Of a DNA stretch of 64,000 nucleotides, positions 23,151 through 33,846 are shown in pieces. The notes under the pieces are model-generated. The model was given only the letters and a program-made list of their open reading frames with translations. It was not told the DNA's origin and did not search any database. This stretch comes from Golubevia sp. BC0850. Lineage: Eukaryota > Basidiomycota > Exobasidiomycetes > Golubeviales > Golubeviaceae. The stretch spans positions 496,001-560,000 of the forward strand of contig JAAVVG010000014.1 in assembly GCA_012976225.1 (NCBI GenBank). Reading direction: 5' to 3'. Position 1 is the stretch's first letter, and each line of letters opens with the position of its first letter. Position numbers and translations under genes: made by a program.

Positions 23151-24583
23151 TCAATTGAAATACTTTTCGTTCATCTCATCGACCATCTTTCTGACTGCCA
23201 CAACGCGAGCATGCGCATCCTTCAAGTCAGAGTGAAGACAAATCGAGAATGGAAGGGGACGCTCGTCAGCATCTCTGAAGTTCATCTTGACGTCTGGACC
23301 ATTTTGTGTGAAGACTGCGAGGAATGATTGTAAGAAGGAAGTAAGACGACGAAGCAAAGATACGGGATGGACAGAGAGGCAGGTTTTTGAACTCACGAAG
23401 ATCTTCTTCGACAACCTTACGAACTCTCTCTGCAGCCTCTTCCGGCGAGATGAACTTCGACTTGGATGGAGGGATCAGATCTCCATTGGCGGTATATCTG
23501 AAAGGAGACAAGAAGAAAATGTCAGCAAGAAAGGGCGATTCTGCCTGTTCCCCCTTCCCAGTCTTTTATTTCTTCTTCTTTTTTTTCTTTCTTGAGTACG
23601 ATTCTTAGTCTTTGCAACCAACTCAATGTCAACGAATAATTCAGGCACGAAAGGCACTCCAAGCTCTTTGCAAATTTCTTCATGAAGGGTCCCAGGCAAG
23701 CCATACATCGGTAGGTTGAAGGCCTTGATAGCTTTGATCGCCGCTACGCATACTTCCCGAGAGGATAAAAGATAGAAGTACAAAGCTGCAAAATGAAAAA
23801 GATCACATCAGTAATTCCATGACTGTGGCAAAGAGATGAAGTCTAAGTACTCACCTCCATGAGGCTGGGTTTGTGGAAGAAGCAGAGGAAGGTAGGAGTG
23901 AGATGAAGATAGAACTTGGTGTGGAGTTGGGAATAAGTTCTTCGTCACTCACCTTGACGTGGCTCTAAATAAAAGAAGAAACCCCGAGATGTAGAGAGAA
24001 AAGGGAAAAGGAAGGGACAGGAAGAAAGTCATTTCAAACGAACATGCTCCAACTTGAAAGCGTCTCGTCGCTGCCTTGCTGTAAACTGACCAGAGGGATC
24101 CCTTCTACTTCACAGAATCCTTTGACTGCCCCGATCTGATAGACAATGATATCAAAGACCTCTTGAGGAGACAGCTCCATTCTTCGTCTACCAAATCCTT
24201 CCAGATCTCTGAAACCTGGGTGAGCTCCCACCGGTACGTTTCGATCCTGGCCTCCTGGCTTGATCGAGAGCTTTACTGTTCGACCTAAAGTCGTAGGGTC
24301 GCTAGCGTGAAACCCAGCAGCGATGTTCGCAGCATCAATGTAAGGAAAAAGGACCTCGTCTGGAGTTCCCAATCTCCAACAGCCATAGCTTTCCCCCATG
24401 TCGATGTTGATCTTCACGAGGAGATCCAGAAACGATTCAAAACGAAGGTCAGAGGCCCAATGGGGTCGAGGAGAGGATAGACTTCAGCTGAAAGAATGAG
24501 TGGGAGCACCGAGCACAACTCTCAATCCTCCAACTCACCTCTACCTTCTGCAGGAGCTTGCTCTTGATACCTTGTGAAGACAT
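23151..24583 (-). CDS. lamB: LamB/YcsF family protein (PxpA-like)
   Basis: In bacteria PxpA works with PxpB and PxpC as an ATP-dependent 5-oxoprolinase; the family is named after lamB of the Aspergillus nidulans lactam locus. Seven exons (24583-24539, 24411-24091, 23964-23953, 23864-23855, 23785-23623, 23497-23397, 23314-23151) give 271 residues, the usual length. Motifs in order are INIDMGESYG, ANIAAGFHASDP, VGAHPGFRDLEGFGRR, YQIGAVKGF, SHVKPHGALYFY and ICLHSDLKDAHARVV. The HVKPHGA motif is split over two microexons of 12 and 10 nt. It is divergently paired with the carboxylase starting at 25957, which carries the PxpC and PxpB domains, so the two proteins probably act together. Substrate (5-oxoproline, 2-pyrrolidinone or another lactam) is not settled by sequence. 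Confidence 0.92.
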
Positions 24584-24704
24584 AATTCGATTCTGTTGAT
24601 TTCAAGATTCCCTGATGGTGTCGAAGAGAAGGAAGAAATTGAAGATTTTCTTCTTATCTCGGTGGGCGCGTGCTGCCGTGCTCGCGGATCCGTAGTCTGG
24701 CTTC

Positions 24705-24736
24705 CAGCCTCTCCCTCGCTTCACCGGGAGAGGCTG
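24705..24736. promoter_or_regulatory. Strong hairpin upstream of the LamB/YcsF gene
   Basis: A perfect 11-bp inverted repeat (CAGCCTCTCCC and GGGAGAGGCTG) encloses a 10-base loop. It lies 122-153 bases upstream of the start codon, so it could fold in the 5' leader or act as a DNA operator. Confidence 0.6.
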
Positions 24737-25596
24737 GGTTCAAAGTCGCGTTTGGCGGCAGTGGTGATCGCGTTTTCTCGCCCAAACCTCCCTTTTTCTC
24801 CTTCTTTCCCCTGTTTTGCCTCCTCAATGAATTATGGGAAGGCACTCTCTGTATTCCCTAAATCGTGGGCTTAAAAATATTTTAGATCAATTTTAATTCA
24901 GACTTCGAAGCTCAAATTTGAAGCTCAGGCGTAAGAAGTGGGGTGGTTTAGTTCTGGATGAGCTTGACCAGCTCTGACGTTCTTCAAAACCATCCCCTAG
25001 ATCCCATCATTTTTGATCCTTCTCATTAGAGTATTTCTCAAATTCCAGAGGTGATATATTAGACGATCAAGAGCCCGATCAGGATCCCGAAAGGGGAAGA
25101 TAGACCATGAATTTGGCCACTCCAATATCTCTTTTTGTATACACCAAACTCAGTTGACTACTTTTTAATTGGAATCAAATTTTTGGAAAGCAAGTTTTAC
25201 AACTTTTGACCTGGATCGATTTAGCAGAATCAGAGTGGAAATATCATAAAGATGGGAGGCTAACGATGAAGAGCTCTGGCAGCGAAGCAGTCCAAGATCA
25301 ACAAACTTTCACCGTGAGAAAATTGATCTAGGCTCACTTCAAGTCTTTGAACCTCTTTGAAATAGATCAGAAAGCATCTGACAGAAGTCTTGGCTCATAA
25401 CAGAAGATTGAGAAAAGTGAATGAGGAAAAGGAGCTGAATTTGACTCAAAAGCAGCCCCAACCCTCCAATTCAACCACTTTTCTCGTCCTTTGAAACTGG
25501 ACCAAGTCGTCTCAACTCTTTTTTAAGTTGATCTTCAGCACAGTATCTTTCAAATGATGTGCATTTGGAAGGGCTTTGCAGGTGGAACTTTATCGT

Positions 25597-25693
25597 GGAG
25601 GCGTAACTTTTGAGGACGTCAGAATGTGGCCAAAAAACAAGGCCACCACTAACAAAATCTGAGAGGGGCCATTTTTGACAGTCTTACGCCTCC
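25597..25693. promoter_or_regulatory. Inverted AGGCGTAA pair flanking a GTGGCC palindrome
   Basis: GGAGGCGTAA at 25597-25606 and its exact complement at 25684-25693 form a 10-bp inverted repeat. Between them, GTGGCC and GGCCAC (25626-25646) form a second one with a 9-base A-rich spacer. The block lies about 260-360 bases upstream of the carboxylase ATG, a normal place for activator sites. Confidence 0.5.
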
Positions 25694-25956
25694 TGCGTTT
25701 CAACACTTTGACTGGGCGCCGTGATACTTGAAGAGCTTAATTTTGAGGGGACAAATAAAAAGAATCGTTTGACAGAATGGAGATCGTCAAGTACAGATAT
25801 GACTTCCATATATGGTGAAAATGCGCGAGAAGATCAAAATTTGGCGGGGCAGAGGCGCGTCGAGGTGGGCACCAGTAAGAGATTTCGCGGATCCGACACT
25901 TCCTTGAAGAGATCCAATCTCGTTCTTCTTCTTCTCCTTTCCACCACTCATTCAAA

Positions 25957-28900
25957 ATGGAAACTGGATTCACCGGTTCACAACCAAGATTCGAGCCAAA
26001 GAAGCTCAAGAAGATTCTCGTGGCCAATAGAGGAGAGATTGCCTGCCGCATCGTGAGTGTCAAAGAGCTGGACGATGGGTAGGACGAGCAGAGCTGCAGA
26101 GATAGGAAGACGTGATGAACTCAAATCAACCAACCATCTCAATCAAATTTAGTTTCGGTTGCAAATCTTACGCCTTTCTCTCAATCCAGATGCTAATCTC
26201 TTCTGCTTCTCCTCTGCCTCCCAGATTCGCACTTGCAAGGCTCTAGGAATAAGCACCGTAGCTGTCTATACTGCTTCAGATCAAGGTCCTCACGTCTCGG
26301 CTGCTGACTTTGCGATTGAATTGCCAGGAAAAGAGGTAGATGGCGGAGGATATCTCAACCAGAAAAGCATCATTGATGCTGCAACCTCCACTGCATGTCA
26401 AGCAATCATTCCTGGCTACGGATTCCTTTCAGAAAACGCCAGCTTTTGCAAGAAGATAGAAGAAGTAGAAGGTCTGGTCTTCTGCGGACCAACCTCTTCC
26501 ACTATTCATGACTTTGGTCTGAAGCATAGAGCCATCGCATTGGCTAAAGAAGCTGGAGTTCCGTGCGTTCCGGGGACAGGTCTGCTCGAGGATTTGGAGG
26601 ACGCTCTGGTCCAGGCTAGGAAAATCGGTTACCCAGTGATGCTCAAATCTAGCTCTGGAGGAGGTGGAATGGGGCTCTCAGTCTGCAGAAACGAGTCAGA
26701 GCTCTCTGAAGCTTTCCAGACCGTTACGAGCAGATCTCAGGCTTTGTTTGGAGACTCCTCTGTCTTTCTAGAGAAGTTCATCCAGAGTGGAAGACACATA
26801 GAAGTTCAGATCTTTGGTAATGGAGAGGGGGAGATTATTACTTTCGGTGAAAGAGAATGTTCAATTCAAAGAAGGAACCAGAAAATCATAGAAGAAGCGT
26901 GAGTATGAGTAGGAGCTGGACGAAATCGGATGTCTAGACTTGGACATTTCTCGCAGAATGAAAGGTCATAAAGGTTCTCTATTCTATTCTTTCAAACCTC
27001 CAGACCTTCTCCTTTCATTGCCGCAAACCCATCTCTGAGACAGTCTCTGCTAGATTGCGGAAAAGCCTTAGGAAAGCTCGCCAACTACCGATCCGCTGGT
27101 AAGTGAAAGGCGGAGGTTAGGCTACTAAAGTGCTGTTCACTGACAGTTTCTTCCATCACTCTGACTTTCAGGTACAGTGGAGTTCATCTTAGACGATTCG
27201 ACCTCTGAATTTTACTTCTTGGAGGTGAACACACGTCTTCAAGTTGAGCATCCTGTCTCGGAAATTACCCACGATGTCGATCTAGTCGCCTTGATGCTTC
27301 ATCAGGCCGACTATCAGCTCGCTAGAAAAGGAGGAGGCATACCATCTAGCGACCTTCTCTCGTTGGAGCAAGAAGCTCCAGCTGGCCATGCTATCGAATG
27401 CAGGCTCTACGCCGAGAATCCGCTTCGCTCGTTTGCCCCTTCTCCAGGTCTGCTTCAGCAAGTCGAATGGTCGAAAGGTAAGGAATTGGGGAGGTACGAT
27501 TTTGAGATTGAGCCCCAACACTGTCTTCTTCTTTTGAGCCTTTCCAATTGCTCCCTCTTCTCCTCTTCCTCTTCTTCTATCTCCACCGACTTCTACCTCT
27601 TTTCCTCCCAAATATTAATCAGGAGAAGGAGTTCGAATCGACACCTGGATCGCAACTGGCACTGTCGTTTCTCCGTCTTACGATCCGCTTCTAGCCAAAG
27701 TGATCACTCACTCCAGTACTAGATCAGAGAGTGCGAAGTTGATGGCTAGGACTCTGGACGATTCCAAAGTACTGGGTTCGACTACGAATCTGGCTTTCCT
27801 CTCAGAGATCGTCAAATCCTCTCCATTCCTAGCAGGTCAAACTCTTACCTCCTTCCTCTACAGTGGAATCTTCTCGTCATCAACAGAAGCAGTCGAGGTG
27901 ATTCAAGGCGGTCTCAATACGACGATCCAAGACTTGGGTCGTCCAACAATCGGATTCGGAGTTCCAATTGGCGGAGCAGCAGATGAGCTATCCTTCAAGC
28001 TTGCAAATCTTCTCGTTGGAAACGAAATGAATAAGGAGGTTTTGGAAATCACTCTGTCAGGCTGTGAACTCAAGTTTCATTGCTCAAGCGTCGTAGCTCT
28101 GACTGGAGCCGCTCTACTGATCACTCTTGACGGAAAAGAAGTCGACAGCTACTCACGAATTCCCGTCTCTGCAGGCTCAATTCTCAAGATAGGTTCTCTC
28201 TCCCCTGACCAGAGTGGTTTCAGAGCTTATTTAGCCATCAAGAACGGATTTCCAAAAGTTCCGCTTTATCTAGGCTCGAAGGCTACTTGTTCAGCTCTCG
28301 GAAGCGGCGGATATCAAGGTCGAAAGCTGCTACCGGGAGACACTCTCGAGATCGAGCCTTCCACTGCCACCTTCTACTCTCTACCATCAAAAGCAAGGCT
28401 CGACAGGCTACTCGGAGGGGATGGGGCTACTGAACTGCTGTGTATGCTTGGTCCTTTCGTCGACGATGAGTTCCTGACAGAAAAGGGTAGGCAGCAACTC
28501 TTCGATACAGAGTGGACCGTTACGAATTCATCTTCTCGAACTGGAATCCGTTTGGAGGGAACATCTCAAATCGATTGGTCTCGTTCCGACGGAGGCGAGG
28601 GAGGCTCACATCCCTCTAACATGCTTGAATTCGGCTACAGTCCAAAGGGGATCAACATGGTGAGTGCTAAGCCAGAACGGGTCTGGCGGAGAAGAGAAGA
28701 GTCCACTGTTCAGAGAGGAGTTGATTCTGCTGATGAAAAGACACTGAGTCAAACTATCTACTTCTCTCGTCCCTTCCAGAATGGAAACACACCTGTAATC
28801 CTTCTCAACGATGGACCAGACCTTGGGGGCCTCTCTATCACTCACACACTTCTTTCGTCTGAGTGGAAAGTTGGACAGATCAGACCAGGCTCGAAGATTA

Positions 28901-30533
28901 GATTTAGACCTGTCTCAGCCGAGACAGCAGCTCAAATTCTCCAGGAACAGGACGACTACCTCAAAGGAATCGGATCTTTAGTAGATGGGAGCTCCAAAGA
29001 GGTACCCTCGCCACCAAATAAGACTCCTTTAGACAAGGACTGGCAAAAACTTCCTTCTTGCCTGCTTTATTCTTCCGGTGCAGGGTCTGGTAAGGTGGAG
29101 ATCAGAGCAGCTGGAGACGCTTCTTTGATGATCGAGTATGGAGAAAGAACGGCTGACGTACTTGTTCGATGTAGAATCGAACTGCTGGTCAGAGAGCTCA
29201 AGAAGCTCTCTCATCCTGGATTTCAACTTCTCTGCCCTAATTTGAGAAGCTTGACGATCAGATATAGGCCTAGAATCTTACCTCAAAAGGAACTGGTCAA
29301 GATTTTAATTGAAATTGATGGAAGACTTCCATCTGTTCAAGATGTCAAGATTCGTGAGTGCTGCTTAGACTTCTTCTTATCTCAGCTCGAGTCTCACTCT
29401 CATTTCATTTGTTTTTCTGCCACAGCGACTCGCGAGTTCACTCTACCTCTCACGTTTGACGATCCCTTGATCCAGTCGGCTGTTGACAAATATTCAGCTA
29501 CAGTGCGCGACAAAGCCATCTACCTACCTTCCAACACGCAGTACGTCGCCAAAGCTAATGGAATTACGGAATCAGAGGTTCGAGAATACGCTCTCGGTCC
29601 TTTCCTAGTCGTCGCCTGTGGCTTCTTCGCCGGTACGCCAATTCTTCTACCCCTCGATCCCAGAAAGAGACTCGTCTGCCAGAAATACAATCCTACTCGT
29701 CCCTCTGGAACGCCTTTCGGAGCAGTGGGATTAGGAGGATCTATGGCTGCTATTTACGGATGTGATGGAGGAGGAGGATATCAGTTGTGTTATGGAAGGA
29801 CATTGCCAGGTTGGAGAGGTGAGCTGAACTGATGAAGGCAGATCTGTGACTCTTCAACTACTGACGACTCCCTTCTCTCCCCTTCTAGCCTTCGCCGATT
29901 TGCCTCATTTCGACAACCCATGGCTCTTCAAGGATTTTGATACCCTCAAATTCAAAGTCGTCTCCCAAGCCGAGTACGAACATAACCTAGCTGACTTCCA
30001 ATCCGGATCGTATCAACTTGAGGTCAAGACGTACGAATTCAATGTGAAAGATCAAGCAGAATTTCTGGCTTCGGTCGCTGGAGAGACTAAAGCTTTCAGA
30101 GAAAAGCAGCTCAAAGCTACTCGAGAATGTCAATTGGAAGAAGAGAAGCTGTTCAAGGAGTGGAGAGAGGAAGTCGAGCGCAAGTCGAAGACCTTGCCAG
30201 AGCAGAAGAACGACGATTGGAAAGCTGGTGAGTGGCTGAGAAGAGTGTGAAGAAGGTAATCGACGTCTGACCTCTTTCTTCTTTCCAGATCCCAACTGTG
30301 TCTCCGTCGTCGCTCCTTTGAGCGGGAGCATCTGGAAACACCTCTTCAAGGTGGGAGATGTAATCAAAGCATATGAAAAGTGCGCTATTCTCGAAGCTAT
30401 GAAGATGGAAGTCGATGTCCTCGCTCCTTCGGAGGGTGGAGAAGAGTTCAGAATCAAAGCCATCCTGGCGGAGCCCGGAAGCTCAGTCCAAGGGGGAGAT
30501 GTGATTCTAGCCTGTGTGCCAATTGAGAAGTAA
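25957..30533 (+). CDS. Urea-carboxylase-like biotin enzyme with PxpC/PxpB (KipA/KipI) domains
   Basis: Exons 25957-26052, 26225-26898, 27004-27098, 27172-27477, 27623-29353, 29426-29818, 29889-30227 and 30289-30533 give 1292 residues. Order: biotin carboxylase (about 15-475: LVANRGEIACRI, GGGGMGLSV, FGERECSIQRRNQK, EVNTRLQVEHPVSE), AHS2/KipA/PxpC domain (about 480-800: VIQGGLNTTIQDLGRPT), AHS1/KipI/PxpB domain (about 880-1140: IRAAGDASLMIEYGE, RTLPGW), then a biotinyl domain with EAMKMEV, biotin Lys near residue 1250. Urea carboxylase has the same order and carboxylates urea to allophanate. The amidase half of yeast urea amidolyase is absent. The divergent LamB/YcsF neighbour argues for a lactam or 5-oxoproline substrate, as in the A. 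nidulans lam locus. The product is probably cytosolic. Confidence 0.92.
26168..26175 (-). promoter_or_regulatory. Fourth AGGCGTAA motif, in intron 1 of the carboxylase
   Basis: The plus strand reads TTACGCCT inside the first intron. It matches the three upstream copies and so joins them as a candidate site for a locus-specific regulator. Confidence 0.3.
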
Positions 30534-30893
30534 GAACGAATAGAGATATTTGTATGATTCGATTTTTGCTTCCGAAATGTGAAGTTCGTTAGAGGCATCA
30601 AGGCGGGTCCAGAATCTTGCAGTCCCACAGCCCCCCTGCCCAACTCGACCAGCATCATCTTTCTCGCTGTCGAGCTGCTATTTGGGTGGTTGGAAGAGTC
30701 GAATGGTACTTTATGGAAGGTCTCAAAAAACCAAAATGAAATCGCGATCCGGATTCTGATTTCTAACCGTTCCTGATCGTACGGGGTACCTCGTGGGGGG
30801 CCACTGCATTGGGCCCTTTGTTCCAATCTTTGGAATTTGTTCTCTTCTTCTTCTTCTTAACACCAATAGCGTCAACTCTTGAACTTCAGATCG
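30534..30893. other. Intergenic between carboxylase and SDR
   Basis: These 360 bases lie between two plus-strand genes and should hold the carboxylase 3' end and the SDR promoter. A TTC repeat lies near 30843-30858. No other signal is recognised. Confidence 0.45.
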
Positions 30894-32218
30894 ATGCCAA
30901 ATTACCCTACAGGAGAACAGATAGCTGATCAGTTGAGAGACAAGATCTCCAAACGCAATAGTGAGTTGATCCTTCACAACTAAGCTTCCAACGACCAAAA
31001 AGATTTGACAGATCTCTTCAACTTTCCTCTTACAGTCCTCATCACAGGTGTCAGCCCTGGAGGATTGGGTTTCGAAGTCGCTAGAATTTTGGCCGCATAT
31101 GGAGCAGGTCTCACAGTCTGCACTGGGAGGACAGAATCGAAAGTGAAACAAGTCTTCTCGACAATCATAGCGGAATCTCCTAAGGCCAATCTTCGCTTTC
31201 TGTCTCTAGATCTAGCTTCGCTGGAGTCCTGCAAAGCTGCATCAGAAGAGGTTCTCAGCTACAAAGAGCCGATACATGTCTTGATTGGGAACTCTGGAAT
31301 CATGAACACAGACGAGAGCAAAACTAAAGACGGATTCGAATCTCAATTTGGAACGAATCATCTCGGACATTTCTACTTCTTGAACAGCTTGGTTCCTAAG
31401 TTGGTGGTAACAAAGAAGACGGAACCGGCTTTCAAACCACGAATCATCTTAGTCTCGAGTTTGGGACACGCTATCATGGATGTCAACTATGAGGCTCCTG
31501 GATATGGACCAGATAGGATTTACTCGAAGTGGGGTAAGTATTTTCAGACGGTCAAAAGGAGTGAGGTTGGATCGGAGCGTGGGGAAGCCTACGCTGTGTG
31601 AGATCTCGTCACCCTCTCCGACACGCTGACGACCCTCCTTTTTCGATTCAATGACTTCCTACTACAAAAGCTGCTTACGGTCAGAGCAAAACAGCCAACG
31701 TGTTGCACGCGCTTGCCTTATCCAAGCGACTGGAGCCGTTTGGTTGCTTGTCCTTTTCACTTCATCCCGGAGCAGTGGACACAATGATAGATCAGAACAT
31801 GACACTTCAAGGTAAGACCTCGAATAGAAACAGGAAAGTGGAACGGGAAATGATGAAGCTTCTCCTACTACATGCAGCACACCTTCTCGACTCACTTCCC
31901 GACACTATTCTACACCTGCCAACTTTACTTCAACCCTTTTCAAACTCCCTTGCAGAAAAGCAAGCAGTCGGATTAATAGACGAGAACGGAGTCAAAGGTG
32001 ATGGCTACATTAACAATCCTTTCAAGTCACTTTCTCAAGGTGTAGCAACATACCTTGTCGCCAGTTTCTCTCCAGAGATAGAGAAGGATACCGGATTTTA
32101 CTTAGTTGACTGCAAGATAGACAAGGCTGCACTAATGGACTATGCTAAGAGTCAAGAGAATGCTGAGAGGCTTTGGAAGGTGTCTGAGGAAATGGTGGGG
32201 ATGAAGTTCGAGTGGTAG
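30894..32218 (+). CDS. Short-chain dehydrogenase/reductase
   Basis: This is an NAD(P)-dependent oxidoreductase, closest by eye to the retinol-dehydrogenase/WW-domain oxidoreductase-like group common in fungi. Exons 30894-30960, 31036-31533, 31671-31811 and 31956-32218 give 322 residues. The nucleotide-binding motif is LITGVSPGGLGFEVARIL, and the acidic or Arg-type cofactor site is CTGRTESK, which favours NADP. The usual NNAG is replaced by IGNSGIMN. Catalytic Ser lies in ILVSSLGH and the YxxxK pair in AYGQSK. LHPGAVDT follows. The substrate is unknown. It is 360 bases downstream of the lam-like carboxylase on the same strand, so a link to lactam or GABA-type metabolism is possible but unproven. 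Confidence 0.9.
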
Positions 32219-32581
32219 AAGAAAAAATTGTTGATCGACTGTTTGTTTCCCGTTTCTCTTTCATATCTGCCGGGACGACCGGTCTGTTTCATTTACACCC
32301 ATTTGAACAGAATGCTGCTACTTTATCCAGATTGGCGCCTCTCAATGCGGTGGGCTTGAGAGAAAGACGCGATTGTTGGAAGATCTGTGTCGACTCATAT
32401 TTTTCCTTTTCAGAATCCCAATCCATAATCCATGTCCGAGCGACACAAAAAACTCGAGAGACCAATCTCTTACCAGTCAATCCAACACCAACAAAATCGA
32501 GACTCGCAAGAATCACGAGAATTGATCGATAAAAATACAATGAGCAGATCCAACTCCATAGATCTACCAATCAAGCCAAGC
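32219..32581. other. Convergent intergenic region
   Basis: These 363 bases separate the convergent stops of the SDR and CIA2 genes. No gene or structural signal is recognised. Confidence 0.45.
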
Positions 32582-33739
32582 TTAGACTTGCACTCCCATC
32601 TCTCTGGCAACTCTCTCAATTTCCTCTTCCCATCCATCTCCACCTTCGATTTCGATCTCTCCATCTTGATTTGTCCTGCCCCTTCTTCCAGCGCTTTTCA
32701 AGCACGTTTGAACTACATCTAAAAGGTGAGCGTTCTCTAAAGCAGCTGCTACTCGTTCCTTATCGTTCAATTGCTTGTTGACTGCATGTTCTGATTGATG
32801 GGTTCCGGATCTAACTTTGATGTCTAGCTTGTATCGAGGTGGTAGAGAACGGAGGAGTCTGACTCGGAGGGAGAGACCTGAAGGGCAAGAAGGGAGGCAA
32901 TAGGAAATTGGTGGGAGATGAGAGTAAATAACAAATAGGAACGATGAATGGGAAGATGTCAGTTGATACAGGGAGCTGGAAAGGGTAGGACACGGTTGAG
33001 ATTCGATGTGCCCAACTTCTCTTGGCCCCTACTATTGCGACACTCAGCAAATTACTTTGAGATTCAGCCATAATATTAATTCATCAGCTGATGATCCCAT
33101 CCTGGCGCTTCTGGGGTCGTAATCTTCCTTCTCAAGAGAAACTGAGCTCAGAGTGCTCTGGGCCTCATCTGCACCTCCTCTGCCAACGAGACTCACCAAT
33201 GAGAGTAGCCATAGAGCAATGTGGAATGGTAGGGGTGAATTCCAGTAGGATATGAGGTTGCCTAGCTTGTTCATCTACTGTGATGTGACTTGCGTTGACT
33301 ACAGCCAACTGTTCCAAAGTCAGAGGATGTTCTGGGTCAGAGATGGATCTGATGAGGTCTGAAAAGAGAAGAAACAAAAGAATCTATCAGATCAAGACTT
33401 CTGACTTGAAGAAAAAGAGTAGCATCAACAGAGAGAGATCTAAGTTGACTTACCATAAACTTCCTGAGCATCTATCCTCTCTTCCTTGTGACTCTTCTCT
33501 GAACCTGGAACCTTTCCATCTTCACTGGAAGTGATTTCATCGTCATCATTATCATCATCTTCTTCATCATCGTCATTCTCATCTCCTAGATGGTTACCAA
33601 AGACATTTACTGGATTTGTGTGAAGAGAGTTGTCCCTCCACCACTCTGAAGATTTGTTCGACTTGGCTGACCTAGAAGCGCTCAATTGTGATGCTGCTGT
33701 GGAGTGAATGACTGGATTCTCATTATCTTTTGATGACAT
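32582..33739 (-). CDS. CIA2: Cytosolic iron-sulfur assembly protein CIA2 (MIP18 family)
   Basis: CIA2 is part of the CIA targeting complex (with Cia1 and Mms19) that delivers Fe-S clusters to cytosolic and nuclear proteins. Exons 33739-33454, 33358-33197 and 32877-32582 give 247 residues. A poorly conserved acidic N-terminal segment (Asp/Glu run near residues 52-66) leads to the MIP18 domain: [46 protein letters not shown] with the conserved reactive Cys in PHCS, then [27 protein letters not shown]. The tail beyond VAAALEN is longer than in yeast and acidic. The second intron is 319 nt. The start codon is only 107 bp from that of MET8 on the other strand. Confidence 0.95.
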
Positions 33740-33846
33740 CGTAAAGTTGTTTGAATAGAGTTCGGATTGGGGAGTGTTGTGGTTGGAGAATCACGTTGAT
33801 CTTTTTGTAAATCTGCTCTTGGTTCGATTACTAACGATCTCACGAG
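33740..33846. promoter_or_regulatory. Compact bidirectional promoter of CIA2 and MET8
   Basis: Only 107 bases separate the two ATGs, so the genes must share regulatory DNA. Both products serve iron-containing cofactor supply. Confidence 0.6.

Larger units (their letters stand above)
24584..25956. promoter_or_regulatory. Divergent regulatory region of the lam-like locus
   Basis: At 1373 bases this is the longest gene-free stretch in the window. It separates the starts of the LamB/YcsF gene and the carboxylase. It holds AGGCGTAA at 24927-24934 and 25599-25606, its complement at 25684-25691, a GTGGCC palindrome at 25626-25646, and a long hairpin at 24705-24736. GATA-type sequences (HGATAR) appear on the minus strand near 24654 and 25589 and on the plus strand near 25097, compatible with nitrogen control by an AreA-type factor. 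No coding frame here is convincing. Confidence 0.55.

Noticed and set aside
23287-23608. Plus-strand open frames opposite the LamB/YcsF gene
   Set aside because: They run antisense through confirmed exons and introns and have no independent support.
24661-24760. tRNA-like look (GGGTTCAAA after a long stem)
   Set aside because: No acceptor stem, D arm or anticodon arm can be folded around it; the stem is better treated as a stand-alone hairpin.
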